A stretch of 64,000 nt of DNA from Burkholderia sp. IMCC1007 (lineage in GTDB: Bacteria; Pseudomonadota; Gammaproteobacteria; Burkholderiales; Burkholderiaceae). The position numbers and the translations under genes were made by a program. Below, piece by piece: positions 17,012-26,288 of the stretch. The notes under the pieces are model-generated. The model saw nothing but the letters and a program-made list of their open reading frames with translations. It was not told the DNA's origin and ran no database searches. The stretch's first letter is position 1, and each line of letters starts with the position of its first letter. Location: the NCBI RefSeq assembly GCF_027257875.1, contig NZ_JAPVQY010000003.1, positions 247,410 to 311,409 on the forward strand, given 5' to 3'.

Positions 17012-18328
17012 ATGACGTCCCCTTCCTCCTCTGCCTCCACGCCCGCCTGGACATACGAGAACAGGCTGCTGCTGATCCTGTTCATGACGTTCGGCTTCGT
17101 GTTCTTCGACCGCCTCGCGCTGTCGTTTTTGTTCCCGTTCATGTCGGCCGAGCTGCACCTGACGAACGCGCAGCTCGGCATGGTGTCGTCCGCGCTCGCG
17201 CTCACGTGGGCGCTGTCGGGCGCCGCCACCGGCGCATGGTCCGACGCGCGCGGTACGCGCAAGCCGCTGCTGGTCGCGGCCGTGCTCGGCTTTTCCGTGT
17301 GCTCGGCGCTGTCGGGGCTCGTCGGCGGCTTCGCGAGCCTGATCGCGTTTCGCGCGCTGATGGGCATCGCCGAAGGCCCCGTGCTGCCGCTGTCGCAATC
17401 GCTGATGGTCGAGAGTTCGACGCCGAGCCGCCGCGGGCTGAACATGGGCCTGCTGCAGGGCTCGGCCGCCGGCCTGCTCGGCGCGATGATCGGCCCGCCG
17501 GTCGTGATCGGCATCGCCACCGCATACGGCTGGCGCGAGGCGTTCTACGTGTCGTGCATTCCGGGCTTCCTGATCGCGTTCAGCATCTGGCGCTGGGTGC
17601 GCGAAGTGCCGCCCGGCGGCGTGCGCCACGCGCAGGCGGAAAGCGCGACCACGCATGGCGCTCAGGCAGCCGGCGCCGCCGAGGTCAGCCGCTGGGCATT
17701 GCTGAAGGAACGCAACATCCTGCTGTGCGTGCTGATCAGCTGCTTCTTCCTCACGTGGTTCGTCGTGATCATCTCGTTCGCGCCGGTGTTCCTCGTGGAA
17801 AGCCGCCACCTGTCGCCGTCCGACATGGGCGTCGTGATGACCTGCCTCGGCGCCGCGTGGGTGTTCTGGGGCTTCGCGGTGCCGGCGATCTCCGACCGGA
17901 TCGGCCGCAAGCCGACGATGATCGCGTTCGCACTGATCGCGGCCGCGTGCCCGGTCGTGCTGATCCACGTCGGCGCGGTGTGGGCGCTCGGCGCACTCGT
18001 GTTCGTCACGTACACGGGGCTCGGCTGCTTCACGCTGTTCATGGCGACGATCCCGGCCGAAACGGTGCCGCCGCGCGCGATCGCGAGCGCACTCGGGCTG
18101 ATCATGGGCGCCGGCGAGCTGATCGGCGGCTTCGTCGCGCCGACCGTCGCCGGCTTCGCGGCGGACAGGTACGGCCTGCAGTGCGCGATGTGGACGTCGG
18201 CCACCGGCGCGATCCTCGCGTGCGTGCTGTCGTTCGGCCTCGTCGAAACCGCGCCGGCCGTGCTGCGCAAGCGCGCGCTCGCAGGCGCCGCCGGCCGCCT
18301 CGACACGCAGAACCTTGGAGGACGCTGA
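17012..18328 (+). CDS. MFS transporter, probable aromatic substrate carrier
   Basis: A 438-residue inner-membrane carrier with 12 predicted segments in two six-helix halves joined by a hydrophilic loop at about 205-230. Motif-A-like GAWSDARGTRKPLL lies between helices 2 and 3 and SDRIGRKPTM in the second half, typical of the anion:cation symporter group that takes up aromatic and sugar acids. The adjoining dioxygenase and alcohol dehydrogenase point to uptake of a hydroxyphenyl compound (inference). It ends one base before the next ATG. Confidence 0.9.
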   Translation: MTSPSSSASTPAWTYENRLLLILFMTFGFVFFDRLALSFLFPFMSAELHLTNAQLGMVSSALALTWALSGAATGAWSDARGTRKPLLVAAVLGFSVCSALSGLVGGFASLIAFRALMGIAEGPVLPLSQSLMVESSTPSRRGLNMGLLQGSAAGLLGAMIGPPVVIGIATAYGWREAFYVSCIPGFLIAFSIWRWVREVPPGGVRHAQAESATTHGAQAAGAAEVSRWALLKERNILLCVLISCFFLTWFVVIISFAPVFLVESRHLSPSDMGVVMTCLGAAWVFWGFAVPAISDRIGRKPTMIAFALIAAACPVVLIHVGAVWALGALVFVTYTGLGCFTLFMATIPAETVPPRAIASALGLIMGAGELIGGFVAPTVAGFAADRYGLQCAMWTSATGAILACVLSFGLVETAPAVLRKRALAGAAGRLDTQNLGGR

Positions 18329-18329
18329 C

Positions 18330-19451
18330 ATGCGCGCACTTCAATGGCATGGCCCGCGCGACGTCCGTCTCGTCGAAATCGACACGCCGCGCGTCGGCCC
18401 CGGCGACGTGCGCATCGCGGTCGCGTATTGCGGCATCTGCGGCAGCGACCTGCACGAATACGCGGACGGCCCCCACGCGATTCCGGTCGACGCGCCGCAT
18501 CCGCTGTCGCGCCGCACCGCGCCGCTGACGCTCGGCCACGAGTTCTGCGGGACCGTCGTCGAAGTCGGCGAAGGTGTGATGACGCTGCGCGCGGGCGATC
18601 GCGTCGCGGTCGAGCCCGAGTATCGCTGCAGCCAGTGCGCGTACTGCCGCGCGGGGTCGTACAACCTGTGCGTGTCGATGGGCTTCGCCGGGCTGATGGG
18701 CGATGGCGGGATGGCCGACTTCGCGGTCGTGCCGGCCTACATGCTGCATCGCCTGCCCGACGGCGTGAGCCTCGAACAGGCCGCGGTGATGGAGCCGGCC
18801 GCCGTCGCGCTGCACGCGCTGCGGCGCGCCGAACTGCGGCTCGGCGACACCTGCGCGGTGTTCGGGCTCGGGCCGATCGGCCTGCTGCTGATCATGCTCG
18901 CGAAACTGCAGGGCGCGACGACGATCGTCGCCGTCGACGTGTCGCCGGAACGGCTCGCGGCGGCCACGCGCTTCGGCGCGACGCATGCGTTCGACGCGCG
19001 CGGGCTCGATGCGTACGCGTTGCAGGACGCGATTCGCGCGGCCACCAGCGGCCTCGGCGTCGATACGAGCTTCGAAGCGGCCGGCTTGCAGGCCACGTTC
19101 GAATCGGCGCTGCGGGCACTGCGCAAGGGCGGCCGCGTCGTGATGGTCGGCCTGATGCCGCACGCCGGCTTCGACGCGTTCCGCGCGGTCAACGACGAGC
19201 TGACCTTCACCGCGAGCGTCGGCTATCGGCATGCGTACGAAGACCTGCTGCGCATCGTCGCGTCGGGTGCGCTCGACCTCACGTCGATCGTCACGCGCAC
19301 CGTGGCGCTCGAAGATGCCGTCGCCGACGGCTTCGACGCGCTGCTCGCCGATCGCGCGCAGATCAAGATTCTCGTTTCACCCGCGCAGCGGCCGGCCCGC
19401 CGCGCCACCACCATCGGGAGTGTCGAGCATGAGTCGTCAGTGGACGTTTGA
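18330..19451 (+). CDS. Zinc-dependent alcohol dehydrogenase (butanediol dehydrogenase-like)
   Basis: A 373-residue medium-chain dehydrogenase. Catalytic-zinc ligands are in [11 protein letters not shown] and [11 protein letters not shown]; structural-zinc cysteines are in [17 protein letters not shown]; the NAD fold is [12 protein letters not shown]. It resembles (R,R)-2,3-butanediol and sorbitol dehydrogenases, so vicinal diols are likely substrates. The start follows TTGGAGGA. Its last 23 bases overlap the next gene. In this cluster a hydroxyphenyl-glycol to hydroxy-ketone step feeding the dioxygenase is plausible (inference). Confidence 0.9.
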   Translation: MRALQWHGPRDVRLVEIDTPRVGPGDVRIAVAYCGICGSDLHEYADGPHAIPVDAPHPLSRRTAPLTLGHEFCGTVVEVGEGVMTLRAGDRVAVEPEYRCSQCAYCRAGSYNLCVSMGFAGLMGDGGMADFAVVPAYMLHRLPDGVSLEQAAVMEPAAVALHALRRAELRLGDTCAVFGLGPIGLLLIMLAKLQGATTIVAVDVSPERLAAATRFGATHAFDARGLDAYALQDAIRAATSGLGVDTSFEAAGLQATFESALRALRKGGRVVMVGLMPHAGFDAFRAVNDELTFTASVGYRHAYEDLLRIVASGALDLTSIVTRTVALEDAVADGFDALLADRAQIKILVSPAQRPARRATTIGSVEHESSVDV

Positions 19452-20151
19452 AGGGCAGTCCGTCGTCGTGACGGGCGGCACGTCGGGCATCGGCGCGCGC
19501 ACCGCGCTGCGGTTCGCGCAGGCCGGCGCATCGGTCGTCGCGCTCGGACTCGACGCAACCGGCCCGCATGCGCCCGTGCATGCGGGCATCCAGTGCGTGG
19601 AGCTCGACGTGGCCGACAGCGCGGCACTGACGCGCATGATCGCCGCGCTGCCGCGGCTCGGCGTGCTCGTCAACGGCGTCGGCATCAGCCGCCACGCGGA
19701 CGAATACCGGATGGATCAGTTCGAGCACGTGCTGAACGTGAACCTGACGTCGGTGATGCGGGCATCCGACGCCGCGCGGCCCGCGCTCGCGGCCAACGGC
19801 GGCAGCATCGTCAATATCGCGTCGATGTACACGTACTTCGGCAGCAAGGACCGGCCCGCGTACAGCGCGAGCAAGGGCGGCATCGCGCAGCTCACGCGTT
19901 CGCTCGCGCAGGCGTGGGCCGACCGCGGCATCCGCGTGAACGCGGTCGCGCCCGGCTGGATCGACACGCCGCTCAGCAGCGCTCTGATGGCCGACACGCA
20001 GGCGTCGCGCCGCATCGTCGAGCGCACGCCGCTCGGGCGCTGGGGCACGGCCGACGAAGTCGCGGAAGTGATCCTGTTCCTGTGCTCGCCCGGCGCGTCG
20101 TTCGTGACCGGCGCGGTCGTGCCGGTGGACGGCGGGTATTCGACGGTCTAG
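19429..20151 (+). CDS. Short-chain dehydrogenase/reductase
   Basis: A 240-residue classical [11 protein letters not shown] cofactor motif (about 16-23), NGVG, catalytic Ser in NIASMYTY, and YSASK. The C-terminus [15 protein letters not shown] is typical. CGGGAG precedes the ATG, which lies inside the end of the upstream alcohol dehydrogenase, so translation is coupled. It may interconvert a ketone and alcohol in the same pathway. Confidence 0.9.
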   Translation: MSRQWTFEGQSVVVTGGTSGIGARTALRFAQAGASVVALGLDATGPHAPVHAGIQCVELDVADSAALTRMIAALPRLGVLVNGVGISRHADEYRMDQFEHVLNVNLTSVMRASDAARPALAANGGSIVNIASMYTYFGSKDRPAYSASKGGIAQLTRSLAQAWADRGIRVNAVAPGWIDTPLSSALMADTQASRRIVERTPLGRWGTADEVAEVILFLCSPGASFVTGAVVPVDGGYSTV

Positions 20152-20330
20152 CGCGGCGGGCAGCGCGCGGCACATCGGCAGATCGACACGACATGTCGAT
20201 GCCGCTGCGCGCCGCCGCTCCCTTTGACTGTCGCTGAACCGGGCCTGCCCGGCTCAGGTTTCTTCATATCAATCAGTAGTCCGACTAAAAATATCCGACT
20301 CGATCGGACCATGTGAGGAGCAGTTTGGAG

Positions 20331-21422
20331 ATGACGAAAAAGACCTTTCTGGCGCTCGCGGCCTGCACGCTTCCGGCTGCGGCGTTCGCCCAGAGCAGCG
20401 TGACGATGTTCGGCCTGATGGATACCGGCATCAGCTACGTCAGCAACCAAGGCGGCCACGGCGCCGCGAAATTCGACGACAACATCTTCTTTCCGAACCT
20501 GCTCGGCTTCGAGGGCAAGGAGGATCTCGGCGCGGGCACGCGTGCGATCTTCCGGCTCGTCAACCAGTATTCGCTCGGCAATGGCGCGATCATCGGCGGC
20601 GGGCTGTTCGCGCGCACGGCCTATGTCGGGTTGCAGAACGACCGGTACGGCACGCTGACGCTCGGCAACCAGTACGAATTCATGGTCGATTCGCTGGCCG
20701 CCAGCGGCAACGAGATCGCGCAGGATCTCGTCGGCCTGTACGGCTTTCGCAACGGGCCGTTCGACCGGCTCGCGCTGCCGAACAACCCGACCGGCGCATT
20801 CGACTGGGATCGCGTCGCCGGCAGCAATCGCGTCGCGAATTCGGTCAAGTACACGAGTCCGTCGCTGTCGGGCCTGACCTTCGGTGCGCTGTACGGCTTC
20901 GGCAACGTCGCGGGGTCGATCGGCGCGAACAATACGGTCAGCGTCGGCGCAAGCTACGACAATGGCCCGTTCGGCGCGGGCGCCGCCTATACGAACCAGA
21001 AATACGGCGCGGCCGACGGGCTGCCGCTCACCAGCGTGCGCAACTGGGGCGCGGGTGCGCACTACACGGTCGGCACGGTCACGGGGAAGGCGCTCTTCAC
21101 GACCGTGCACAACGCGTGGAACGGTGCGGGCGCGTGGTCGGCGGAAGCCGGCGCCGCGTGGCGGCCATCGCCGGTATGGGTGATCGGCGCGAGCTACACG
21201 TACATGAAGGGCAACGACACACTCGACAACGCGCACGCGCACCAGTTGCTCGCCGCCGTTCAGTACTGGTTGTCGAAACGCACGATGGTGTATGTCGCGG
21301 CGGTGCATCAGCGCGCAAGCCGCGGCGGCAACGCGCAGATCAACGGCGTGATGGACGCGAACGGCGCGTCGAGTGGTGCGTTGCAGTCGATCGCGCGGAT
21401 CGGATTCAGTACGCGGTTCTGA
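20331..21422 (+). CDS. Outer-membrane porin (Gram-negative porin_4 family)
   Basis: A 363-residue trimeric-type 16-strand porin precursor. The signal peptide is MTKKTFLALAACTLPAAAFA with cleavage before QSSVTMFG, the usual mature start in Burkholderia porins; FEGKEDLGAGTRAIFRL is typical and the C-terminus ends in phenylalanine. GAGGAG lies ten bases before the ATG. It is separated by 179 bases from the SDR but co-directional, so it may admit the aromatic substrate of the cluster. Confidence 0.92.
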   Translation: MTKKTFLALAACTLPAAAFAQSSVTMFGLMDTGISYVSNQGGHGAAKFDDNIFFPNLLGFEGKEDLGAGTRAIFRLVNQYSLGNGAIIGGGLFARTAYVGLQNDRYGTLTLGNQYEFMVDSLAASGNEIAQDLVGLYGFRNGPFDRLALPNNPTGAFDWDRVAGSNRVANSVKYTSPSLSGLTFGALYGFGNVAGSIGANNTVSVGASYDNGPFGAGAAYTNQKYGAADGLPLTSVRNWGAGAHYTVGTVTGKALFTTVHNAWNGAGAWSAEAGAAWRPSPVWVIGASYTYMKGNDTLDNAHAHQLLAAVQYWLSKRTMVYVAAVHQRASRGGNAQINGVMDANGASSGALQSIARIGFSTRF

Positions 21423-21503
21423 CGGGAAAGGGAGCGTTGGCCACGGCGACGATATGCAGCGATTCGCGGACGAACCCCATCATCCGCTGCCGTTACCCGA
21501 TGC

Positions 21504-21541
21504 AAAAAGGGCTGGGTTCCGTGCAATCCAGAACCCAGCCC
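21504..21541 (-). terminator. Rho-independent terminator of the ter operon
   Basis: Read on the minus strand, GGGCTGGGTTC (21541-21531) and GAACCCAGCCC (21519-21509) make a perfect 11-bp stem around an 11-base loop, followed by TTTTT (21508-21504). It lies 40 bases past the terD stop. Confidence 0.88.
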
Positions 21542-21581
21542 GATCAGCCCCGGCCGCCGGGGCTTGCTTCAGCCACGTTGG

Positions 21582-22160
21582 TTAGCCGATGCTCACGCCA
21601 TGAGCTTCGGCGAGCGGCTTCAGGCCGCCGGCGAAACCCTGGCCGATCGCCTTGAACTTGAACTCGTCGTTGTGACGGTACAGTTCGCCGAAGACCATCG
21701 CCGTCTCGGTGGACGCATCTTCGGACAGGTCGTAGCGGGCGATTTCCTTGCCGTCGGCCTTGTTCACCACACGGATGAACGCGTTGGAGACTTGGCCGAA
21801 CGACTGCTTGCGGCTTTCCGCGTCGTGGATGGTCACGGCGAAGACCAGCTTCTTCACATCGGCCGCCAAGCCGGTCAGCTTGACGACGACCTGTTCGTCA
21901 TCGCCTTCGCCCTGGCCCGAACGGTTGTCGCCGAGGTGCTCGATGGAGCCGTCAGCGGACTTCTTGTTGTTGTAGAAGATGAAGCCGGCATCGCTCAGAA
22001 CCTTGCCGCTTTCCCCGGTAACGAAGATGGACGCGTCGAGGTCGAACTCGGTGCCGTCGGTGACACGCGGGTCCCAGCCGAGGCCGACCAGCACTTCGCT
22101 CAGGCCCGGGGCCTCTTTCGTCAGGGAGACGTTACCGCCTTTGGACAGACTCACAGCCAT
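21582..22160 (-). CDS. terD: Tellurium-resistance protein TerD
   Basis: A 192-residue TerD domain protein. TerD folds are calcium-binding beta-sandwiches linked to resistance to tellurite, phage and colicins (known). Visible: N-terminal [28 protein letters not shown], the calcium loop [14 protein letters not shown], and the C-terminal [20 protein letters not shown]. It is the last gene of the operon, preceded by AAGGAG, and about 60% similar by eye to the next TerD paralogue upstream. The downstream terminator closes the operon. Confidence 0.95.
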   Translation of the reverse strand: MAVSLSKGGNVSLTKEAPGLSEVLVGLGWDPRVTDGTEFDLDASIFVTGESGKVLSDAGFIFYNNKKSADGSIEHLGDNRSGQGEGDDEQVVVKLTGLAADVKKLVFAVTIHDAESRKQSFGQVSNAFIRVVNKADGKEIARYDLSEDASTETAMVFGELYRHNDEFKFKAIGQGFAGGLKPLAEAHGVSIG

Positions 22161-22192
22161 GGTGCAACTCCTTGTTCGGTTGAATTGAGCGA

Positions 22193-22768
22193 TCAGAAGC
22201 TCATGCCGTAGCCATTGGCCAGCGCGCGCAGGCCGCCGGCATAGCCTTGTCCGACGGCGCGGAACTTCCACTCGTTGTTGTTGCGGTACAGCTCGGCGAA
22301 GATCATCGCGGTTTCGACCGATGCGTCTTCGGCGAGGTCGTAGCGAACGATCTCGGCGCCGTTGGTCTCGTTGACGATGCGGATGAACGAGTTGGCGACC
22401 TGGCCGAAGTTCTGCTTGCGCGCGTCGGCGTCGTGAATGGTGACGGTGAAGGCGATCTTCTCGATGTCGGCCGGCACGCGGCTCAAGTCGACCTTGATGA
22501 CCTCGTCGTCGCCGTCGCCGGCGCCGGTGCGGTTGTCGCCGGTATGCTCGACGGAGCCGTCCGCGCTCTTCAGCTGGTTGTAGAAGATGAAGTCGGCTTC
22601 GCCGCGCACCTTGCCGCCGGCGCCCAGCAGGAAGGCGCTGGCATCCAGGTCGAACTCGGTGCCGTCGGTGGCGCGCGGGTCCCAGCCCAGGCCGACCAGG
22701 ATCCTGGTCAGGCCCGGTGCTTCCTTGGACAGGGAGAGGTTGCCGCCTTTTTGAAGAGTCAGTGCCAT
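22193..22768 (-). CDS. terE: TerD-family protein, TerE-like paralogue
   Basis: A 191-residue TerD domain. It has [20 protein letters not shown], the calcium loop [14 protein letters not shown], and [20 protein letters not shown]. It is a near-duplicate of the following gene. In canonical clusters the order is terZABCDE; here this gene comes directly after terB, so the membrane gene terC that normally sits between them is missing. The symbol is by position; TerD and TerE are hard to tell apart by sequence. Confidence 0.88.
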   Translation of the reverse strand: MALTLQKGGNLSLSKEAPGLTRILVGLGWDPRATDGTEFDLDASAFLLGAGGKVRGEADFIFYNQLKSADGSVEHTGDNRTGAGDGDDEVIKVDLSRVPADIEKIAFTVTIHDADARKQNFGQVANSFIRIVNETNGAEIVRYDLAEDASVETAMIFAELYRNNNEWKFRAVGQGYAGGLRALANGYGMSF

Positions 22769-22849
22769 GAGTACAGCTCCTTGTGGTTGCGATGGATTAC
22801 GGGTTGTCGGCCGATGCCGTGACGGAAGCGGTGCCCTGCTTCCGGTTTC

Positions 22850-23299
22850 TTAAAGCTCGAAGTCCGCCGGGCTCAAGCCGAGCTCCCGGCAGATCAGGCG
22901 ACAGGCAGCCTTCTCCTTGTCGTCGAAGTTGCCGTCCGAACCGCCGATGGCGATGCACACCCGCACCAGCAGGCGCGCTTCGCCATCCTTGCCCTTGATC
23001 TTGCTGATGATCTTCAGGGCCTCGGCCTGGCCGATCTGGAAGTCGAACTCGAACTTCCCGCAGGCGTCGGTGAACACCTTGATCACATCGGTCAGGTTGA
23101 AGACCTTGAGTTCCGGGGAGTTGTTGATGAAGCCGACCATCTTCATCTTCTCCTCGGACTGGATCTCGCCATCGGCGGCCGCGATGAGCGCGCAGCCGTT
23201 GGCGACCGCTTCCATGAAGGCCCGGTTCTTGAACTTGGCGACTTCCGTCGTCAAGGTTTCGCGCGCTTTCGCCGCGTTGGTTTTCAGCCACTCGAGCAT
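22850..23299 (-). CDS. terB: Tellurite resistance protein TerB
   Basis: A 149-residue all-helical TerB protein. TerB has conserved acidic residues proposed to bind metal and to sit at the membrane with TerC (known). Visible: VANGCALIAAADGEIQSEEK, the paired acidic segment CIAIGGSDGNFDDKEKAA and the ending LSPADFEL. The ATG follows GAGGAAACC. It lies 49 bases downstream of terA. Confidence 0.93.
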   Translation of the reverse strand: MLEWLKTNAAKARETLTTEVAKFKNRAFMEAVANGCALIAAADGEIQSEEKMKMVGFINNSPELKVFNLTDVIKVFTDACGKFEFDFQIGQAEALKIISKIKGKDGEARLLVRVCIAIGGSDGNFDDKEKAACRLICRELGLSPADFEL

Positions 23300-23348
23300 G
23301 GTTTCCTCCTCGTTGGGCGGAGCCCGCCGGCCCCGCCGGACATATTGG

Positions 23349-24551
23349 TTACTTGGAGCCGGCGGCCCAGCGCATCCCCCAGCCGTTGGCACGGTCCATC
23401 TCTTCGTGCCCGCGGTGGAAGTCGACGCGGCGGGTGACCTTGACCGAGCCGCCCACGTTTTCGAGCAGGGCGATCGCGCACATGCCGTAGCGGCCGCCCT
23501 CCTCGTTCAGCCGCACCTCGATCTCCGGCTGGCCGGGAACGAAAATGGTGACCACCCCGTCGGTCGCCTTCCAGTTCGGCGCGCCCTCGTAGATGAACGC
23601 GTAGACCAGGATGCGTTTGATCTGGCTCCAGTGCTTGCCGTTGATGTGCAGCCACTCGCCGCCTTCGACGGAGCCGGTGCGGTCGTCACCCATGAGCTGG
23701 ATGTAGGGCTCGTCGTTCAGGGCTCCGAAGGTGTTGCCGAGCGCCTGGACGGCGCCCTTGTAGCCGTCCTGCAGTTCGAACAGGCAGCCCACGTCGAGGT
23801 CGACGGAATTGCTCTTGCCGAACAGGCCGCCCAGCAGGCCGCCGCCGCTTCCGTTTCCGCGGTTCCAGTTCAGGTTCACCCTGATCTCGCCGAAACCGGC
23901 TGCGGGCTTGTCGAGGCTGATGCTGGAGCGAGACTTGTCCAGCGTGACCTTGCTCAGGCTGACCGTCGATTTCGGCGGGGCCGGAGGAACGGGAGCCGGA
24001 GCCGGCGTGGCAGCAGCAGCGGGGGCCGGAGCCGGAGCGGAGGCCGGCGCGGCGATGTCGACACCGAAATGCTTGGCCAGCGGCTCCAGACCACCCGCAA
24101 AACCTTGACCGACGCAGCGGAATTTCCACGCGCCCTGCCGCAGATAGAACTCGCCGAGGATCAGCGCGGTCTCGGTCATGCCGTGCGTCGGAATCTGCGC
24201 TTCGATGCCGCCGGTGACGGCCATCGCCAGCGTCGACACGCGATCGAAGGCGGCCTTGTTCTCGTAGATGGTCGCGGTCAGCGCAACCTTCTCGACGGCG
24301 GGGTCGACCCGGCCGAGGTCCAGTGTGAACGCGGCTTGACCCGCGGCACTGCCGGTCAGTTCGACCGCCCCGCCCAGGATGCGGGTCTGGCCGTAGAAGC
24401 ACATGTCGCCGTCACCGCGGACTTTGCCCGTGGCGGTCAGCGCGAATGCGGAGATGTCGATGTCGGTGCCCGGGATCGGGGCGTAGCGGATGTCGACGCG
24501 AAGTTGGCCGGTGGCGACCGGCGCGTTGCCGCCAGGAACCAGCGTGGTCAT
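23349..24551 (-). CDS. terA: TerA-type protein (TerD domain plus TerA C-terminal domain)
   Basis: A 400-residue two-domain protein. The N-terminal TerD-like domain (about 1-165) lacks the GDN-x-GDDE calcium loop, having ILGGAVELTGSAAG in its place. A Pro/Ala linker at about 170-195 leads to the TerA-type beta-sandwich, which retains an acidic GDDRTGSVEGGEW loop. The ATG overlaps the terZ stop by four bases (ATGA). It is a likely scaffold or calcium-responsive partner of the other Ter proteins. Confidence 0.9.
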   Translation of the reverse strand: MTTLVPGGNAPVATGQLRVDIRYAPIPGTDIDISAFALTATGKVRGDGDMCFYGQTRILGGAVELTGSAAGQAAFTLDLGRVDPAVEKVALTATIYENKAAFDRVSTLAMAVTGGIEAQIPTHGMTETALILGEFYLRQGAWKFRCVGQGFAGGLEPLAKHFGVDIAAPASAPAPAPAAAATPAPAPVPPAPPKSTVSLSKVTLDKSRSSISLDKPAAGFGEIRVNLNWNRGNGSGGGLLGGLFGKSNSVDLDVGCLFELQDGYKGAVQALGNTFGALNDEPYIQLMGDDRTGSVEGGEWLHINGKHWSQIKRILVYAFIYEGAPNWKATDGVVTIFVPGQPEIEVRLNEEGGRYGMCAIALLENVGGSVKVTRRVDFHRGHEEMDRANGWGMRWAAGSK

Positions 24552-25141
24552 ACGCGCACCGCCTGAATGGCCAGGTTGACGAGGTCTTCGGCGGTGCGGC
24601 CGTTGGTCGACTGGCCGATCGCCTTGAACTCCCAGCCGCCGTTCCCGCGACTCAGGCTCGCCATCACCACGCCGGTGTGGCGGCCTTTCTCGGCCAGGTT
24701 GAAGCGCGCGAGCTCCTGGTTGCCGGATTCGTTCACGATGCGGCAGTACGCATTCTCGACCTGATCGAAGGTCTGGCCGCGGAAGCTGTTCACCGTGAAG
24801 ACCAGATGCTTCGCCATCGCCGGCAGGTGCTGCAGGTTCACGGAGATGGTTTCGTCATCGCCATCGCCCTCGCCGGTCAGGTTGTCGCCCGAGTGTTCGA
24901 TCGAGCCATCCTTCGAAGCCAGCTGGCGGAACCAGACGACATCGATCGGCGCGTAGTCGCCATCCAGCACGATGCACGACGCATCGAGGTCGATCGAGTC
25001 GTTCCCGCCACCCAGCATCCTGGACAGGAAGCCGCCGCTCTTCACCGGATCCCAGCCCAGGCCCAGGCTGACCTTGCTCAGGCCGGTGCCGGCCGTTTTC
25101 TCCAGCGAGATGCTCTGATTCTTGCTCAGGGTGAGTGCCAT
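24548..25141 (-). CDS. terZ: TerD-family protein TerZ
   Basis: A 197-residue TerD domain of the TerZ type. The marks are SLSKNQSISLEKTAGTGLSK cut down to LSKNQSISLEK, the FLSRMLGGGNDSIDLDASC insert typical of TerZ, and the calcium loop GDNLTGEGDGDDE. AAGGAG precedes the ATG. It is the first of the classical ter genes, 199 bases downstream of the C-C bond lyase gene. Confidence 0.92.
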   Translation of the reverse strand: MALTLSKNQSISLEKTAGTGLSKVSLGLGWDPVKSGGFLSRMLGGGNDSIDLDASCIVLDGDYAPIDVVWFRQLASKDGSIEHSGDNLTGEGDGDDETISVNLQHLPAMAKHLVFTVNSFRGQTFDQVENAYCRIVNESGNQELARFNLAEKGRHTGVVMASLSRGNGGWEFKAIGQSTNGRTAEDLVNLAIQAVRV

Positions 25142-25340
25142 GATTAACGCTCCTTGTTGGTTTTCAGTGTTCGTTCGGGGTGAAGAGGCCAGGAAGCGCC
25201 TCTCGATCCCGGCTTTCTTGAACTGCGGGTATTGATTGCCCCACGCTCCAGGCGGCGGGCCGCTTCCAACCTGGAAATGCGAAGCGGGAACGGGCGCAGC
25301 GTGTCCGCCCGCGAGCCGGCTTCATGCGTGTCGATACGCA

Positions 25341-26288
25341 TCAGCCGACCTCCGCGAGACGGATGCTGGGCTCGCTGCACGCAACCACGGCGGGCTTCAC
25401 CCCGAGCCATTTGGCACGCTCGAGGATGTTGGTCGCCCACTTGTGATGGGTGGCGGGTTCGCACATCGCGTCGTTGTGCTTGAACACCGCCCGCGCATCC
25501 TGATCGACGATCAGCCTGGCGGCGTTGAGATCCTCCAGGCTGACGCGCAGTGCGTCCTGGATGAGGCCGATCTGGCGCGGGTGAATGGCGGTCTTGCCCA
25601 CCAGGCCGTGAGCGATATCCAGTTCCAGTTCGGCTGTCAGGAGATCCGGTGTGGCGAGCTGCTCGAATACCGGGGCGGTCAGCGAAAAACCTTGCGCGCC
25701 CATGACGCCGGCCAGCATCGGGATGACGTAACTCATCGGGGTGTCGTAGAGCGTCCTGGCCGGGTTGCGGCGCAGCCCGAGGCACCCCATGAGGTCGTTG
25801 CCACCGATCCGCAGTGCGATGATGCGTTCGCCCAAGCCGGCTTTCAGCGCATGGCCCAGTTCGACCATCGCACCCGGGTTGTAGACGTCGGCCGTCTCGA
25901 GCGTGGGCATGAGGAGCAGGTCCGGATTGTCGACCGCTTGCTCCCAGCAGCCCAGGCTCTTCAACGTCAGCTTCGGCACCACGAAACCGTCCACGTGCTT
26001 CATCAACGGCCAGTCGTTCAGCACCGCCCCCATCCCCGCGTCGCGGGGCCGGACGAACAAGAGCGGGCGTTGCACAGGGCGTCCGCCGCGCGCGTCGATC
26101 TCCGCGAGAAGTGCCCGTAGGTTCGCCAGCGCGCACTCGACATCGATCGCCGCCACGGCGTCTTCCAGGCACACCACGAGCGAGCGGAGCTCGGGGAGCT
26201 TGCTGCCGAAGACCATGTCCGGAATGTCGTCACGGGTGGCCGGCATGTATAAGGTCGCGCCCAGCGCGAACGGCGAAATGGCCTTCAT
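25341..26288 (-). CDS. CitE-like C-C bond lyase of the ter biosynthetic module
   Basis: A 315-residue TIM-barrel protein of the HpcH/HpaI-citrate lyase superfamily, of the Ter-associated type (I recall Pfam C-C_Bond_Lyase). Visible: SLVVCLEDAVAAIDVECALA with the metal-ligand acidic residues, LLFVRPRD, FVVPKLTLKS, LMPTLETADV and IALRIGGNDLMG. It probably makes or breaks a carbon-carbon bond in a small nucleoside-like metabolite, together with the two phosphoribosyltransferase-type proteins and HAD phosphatase upstream (inference from published comparative genomics of ter systems). The start overlaps the previous stop by four bases. Confidence 0.85.
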   Translation of the reverse strand: MKAISPFALGATLYMPATRDDIPDMVFGSKLPELRSLVVCLEDAVAAIDVECALANLRALLAEIDARGGRPVQRPLLFVRPRDAGMGAVLNDWPLMKHVDGFVVPKLTLKSLGCWEQAVDNPDLLLMPTLETADVYNPGAMVELGHALKAGLGERIIALRIGGNDLMGCLGLRRNPARTLYDTPMSYVIPMLAGVMGAQGFSLTAPVFEQLATPDLLTAELELDIAHGLVGKTAIHPRQIGLIQDALRVSLEDLNAARLIVDQDARAVFKHNDAMCEPATHHKWATNILERAKWLGVKPAVVACSEPSIRLAEVG

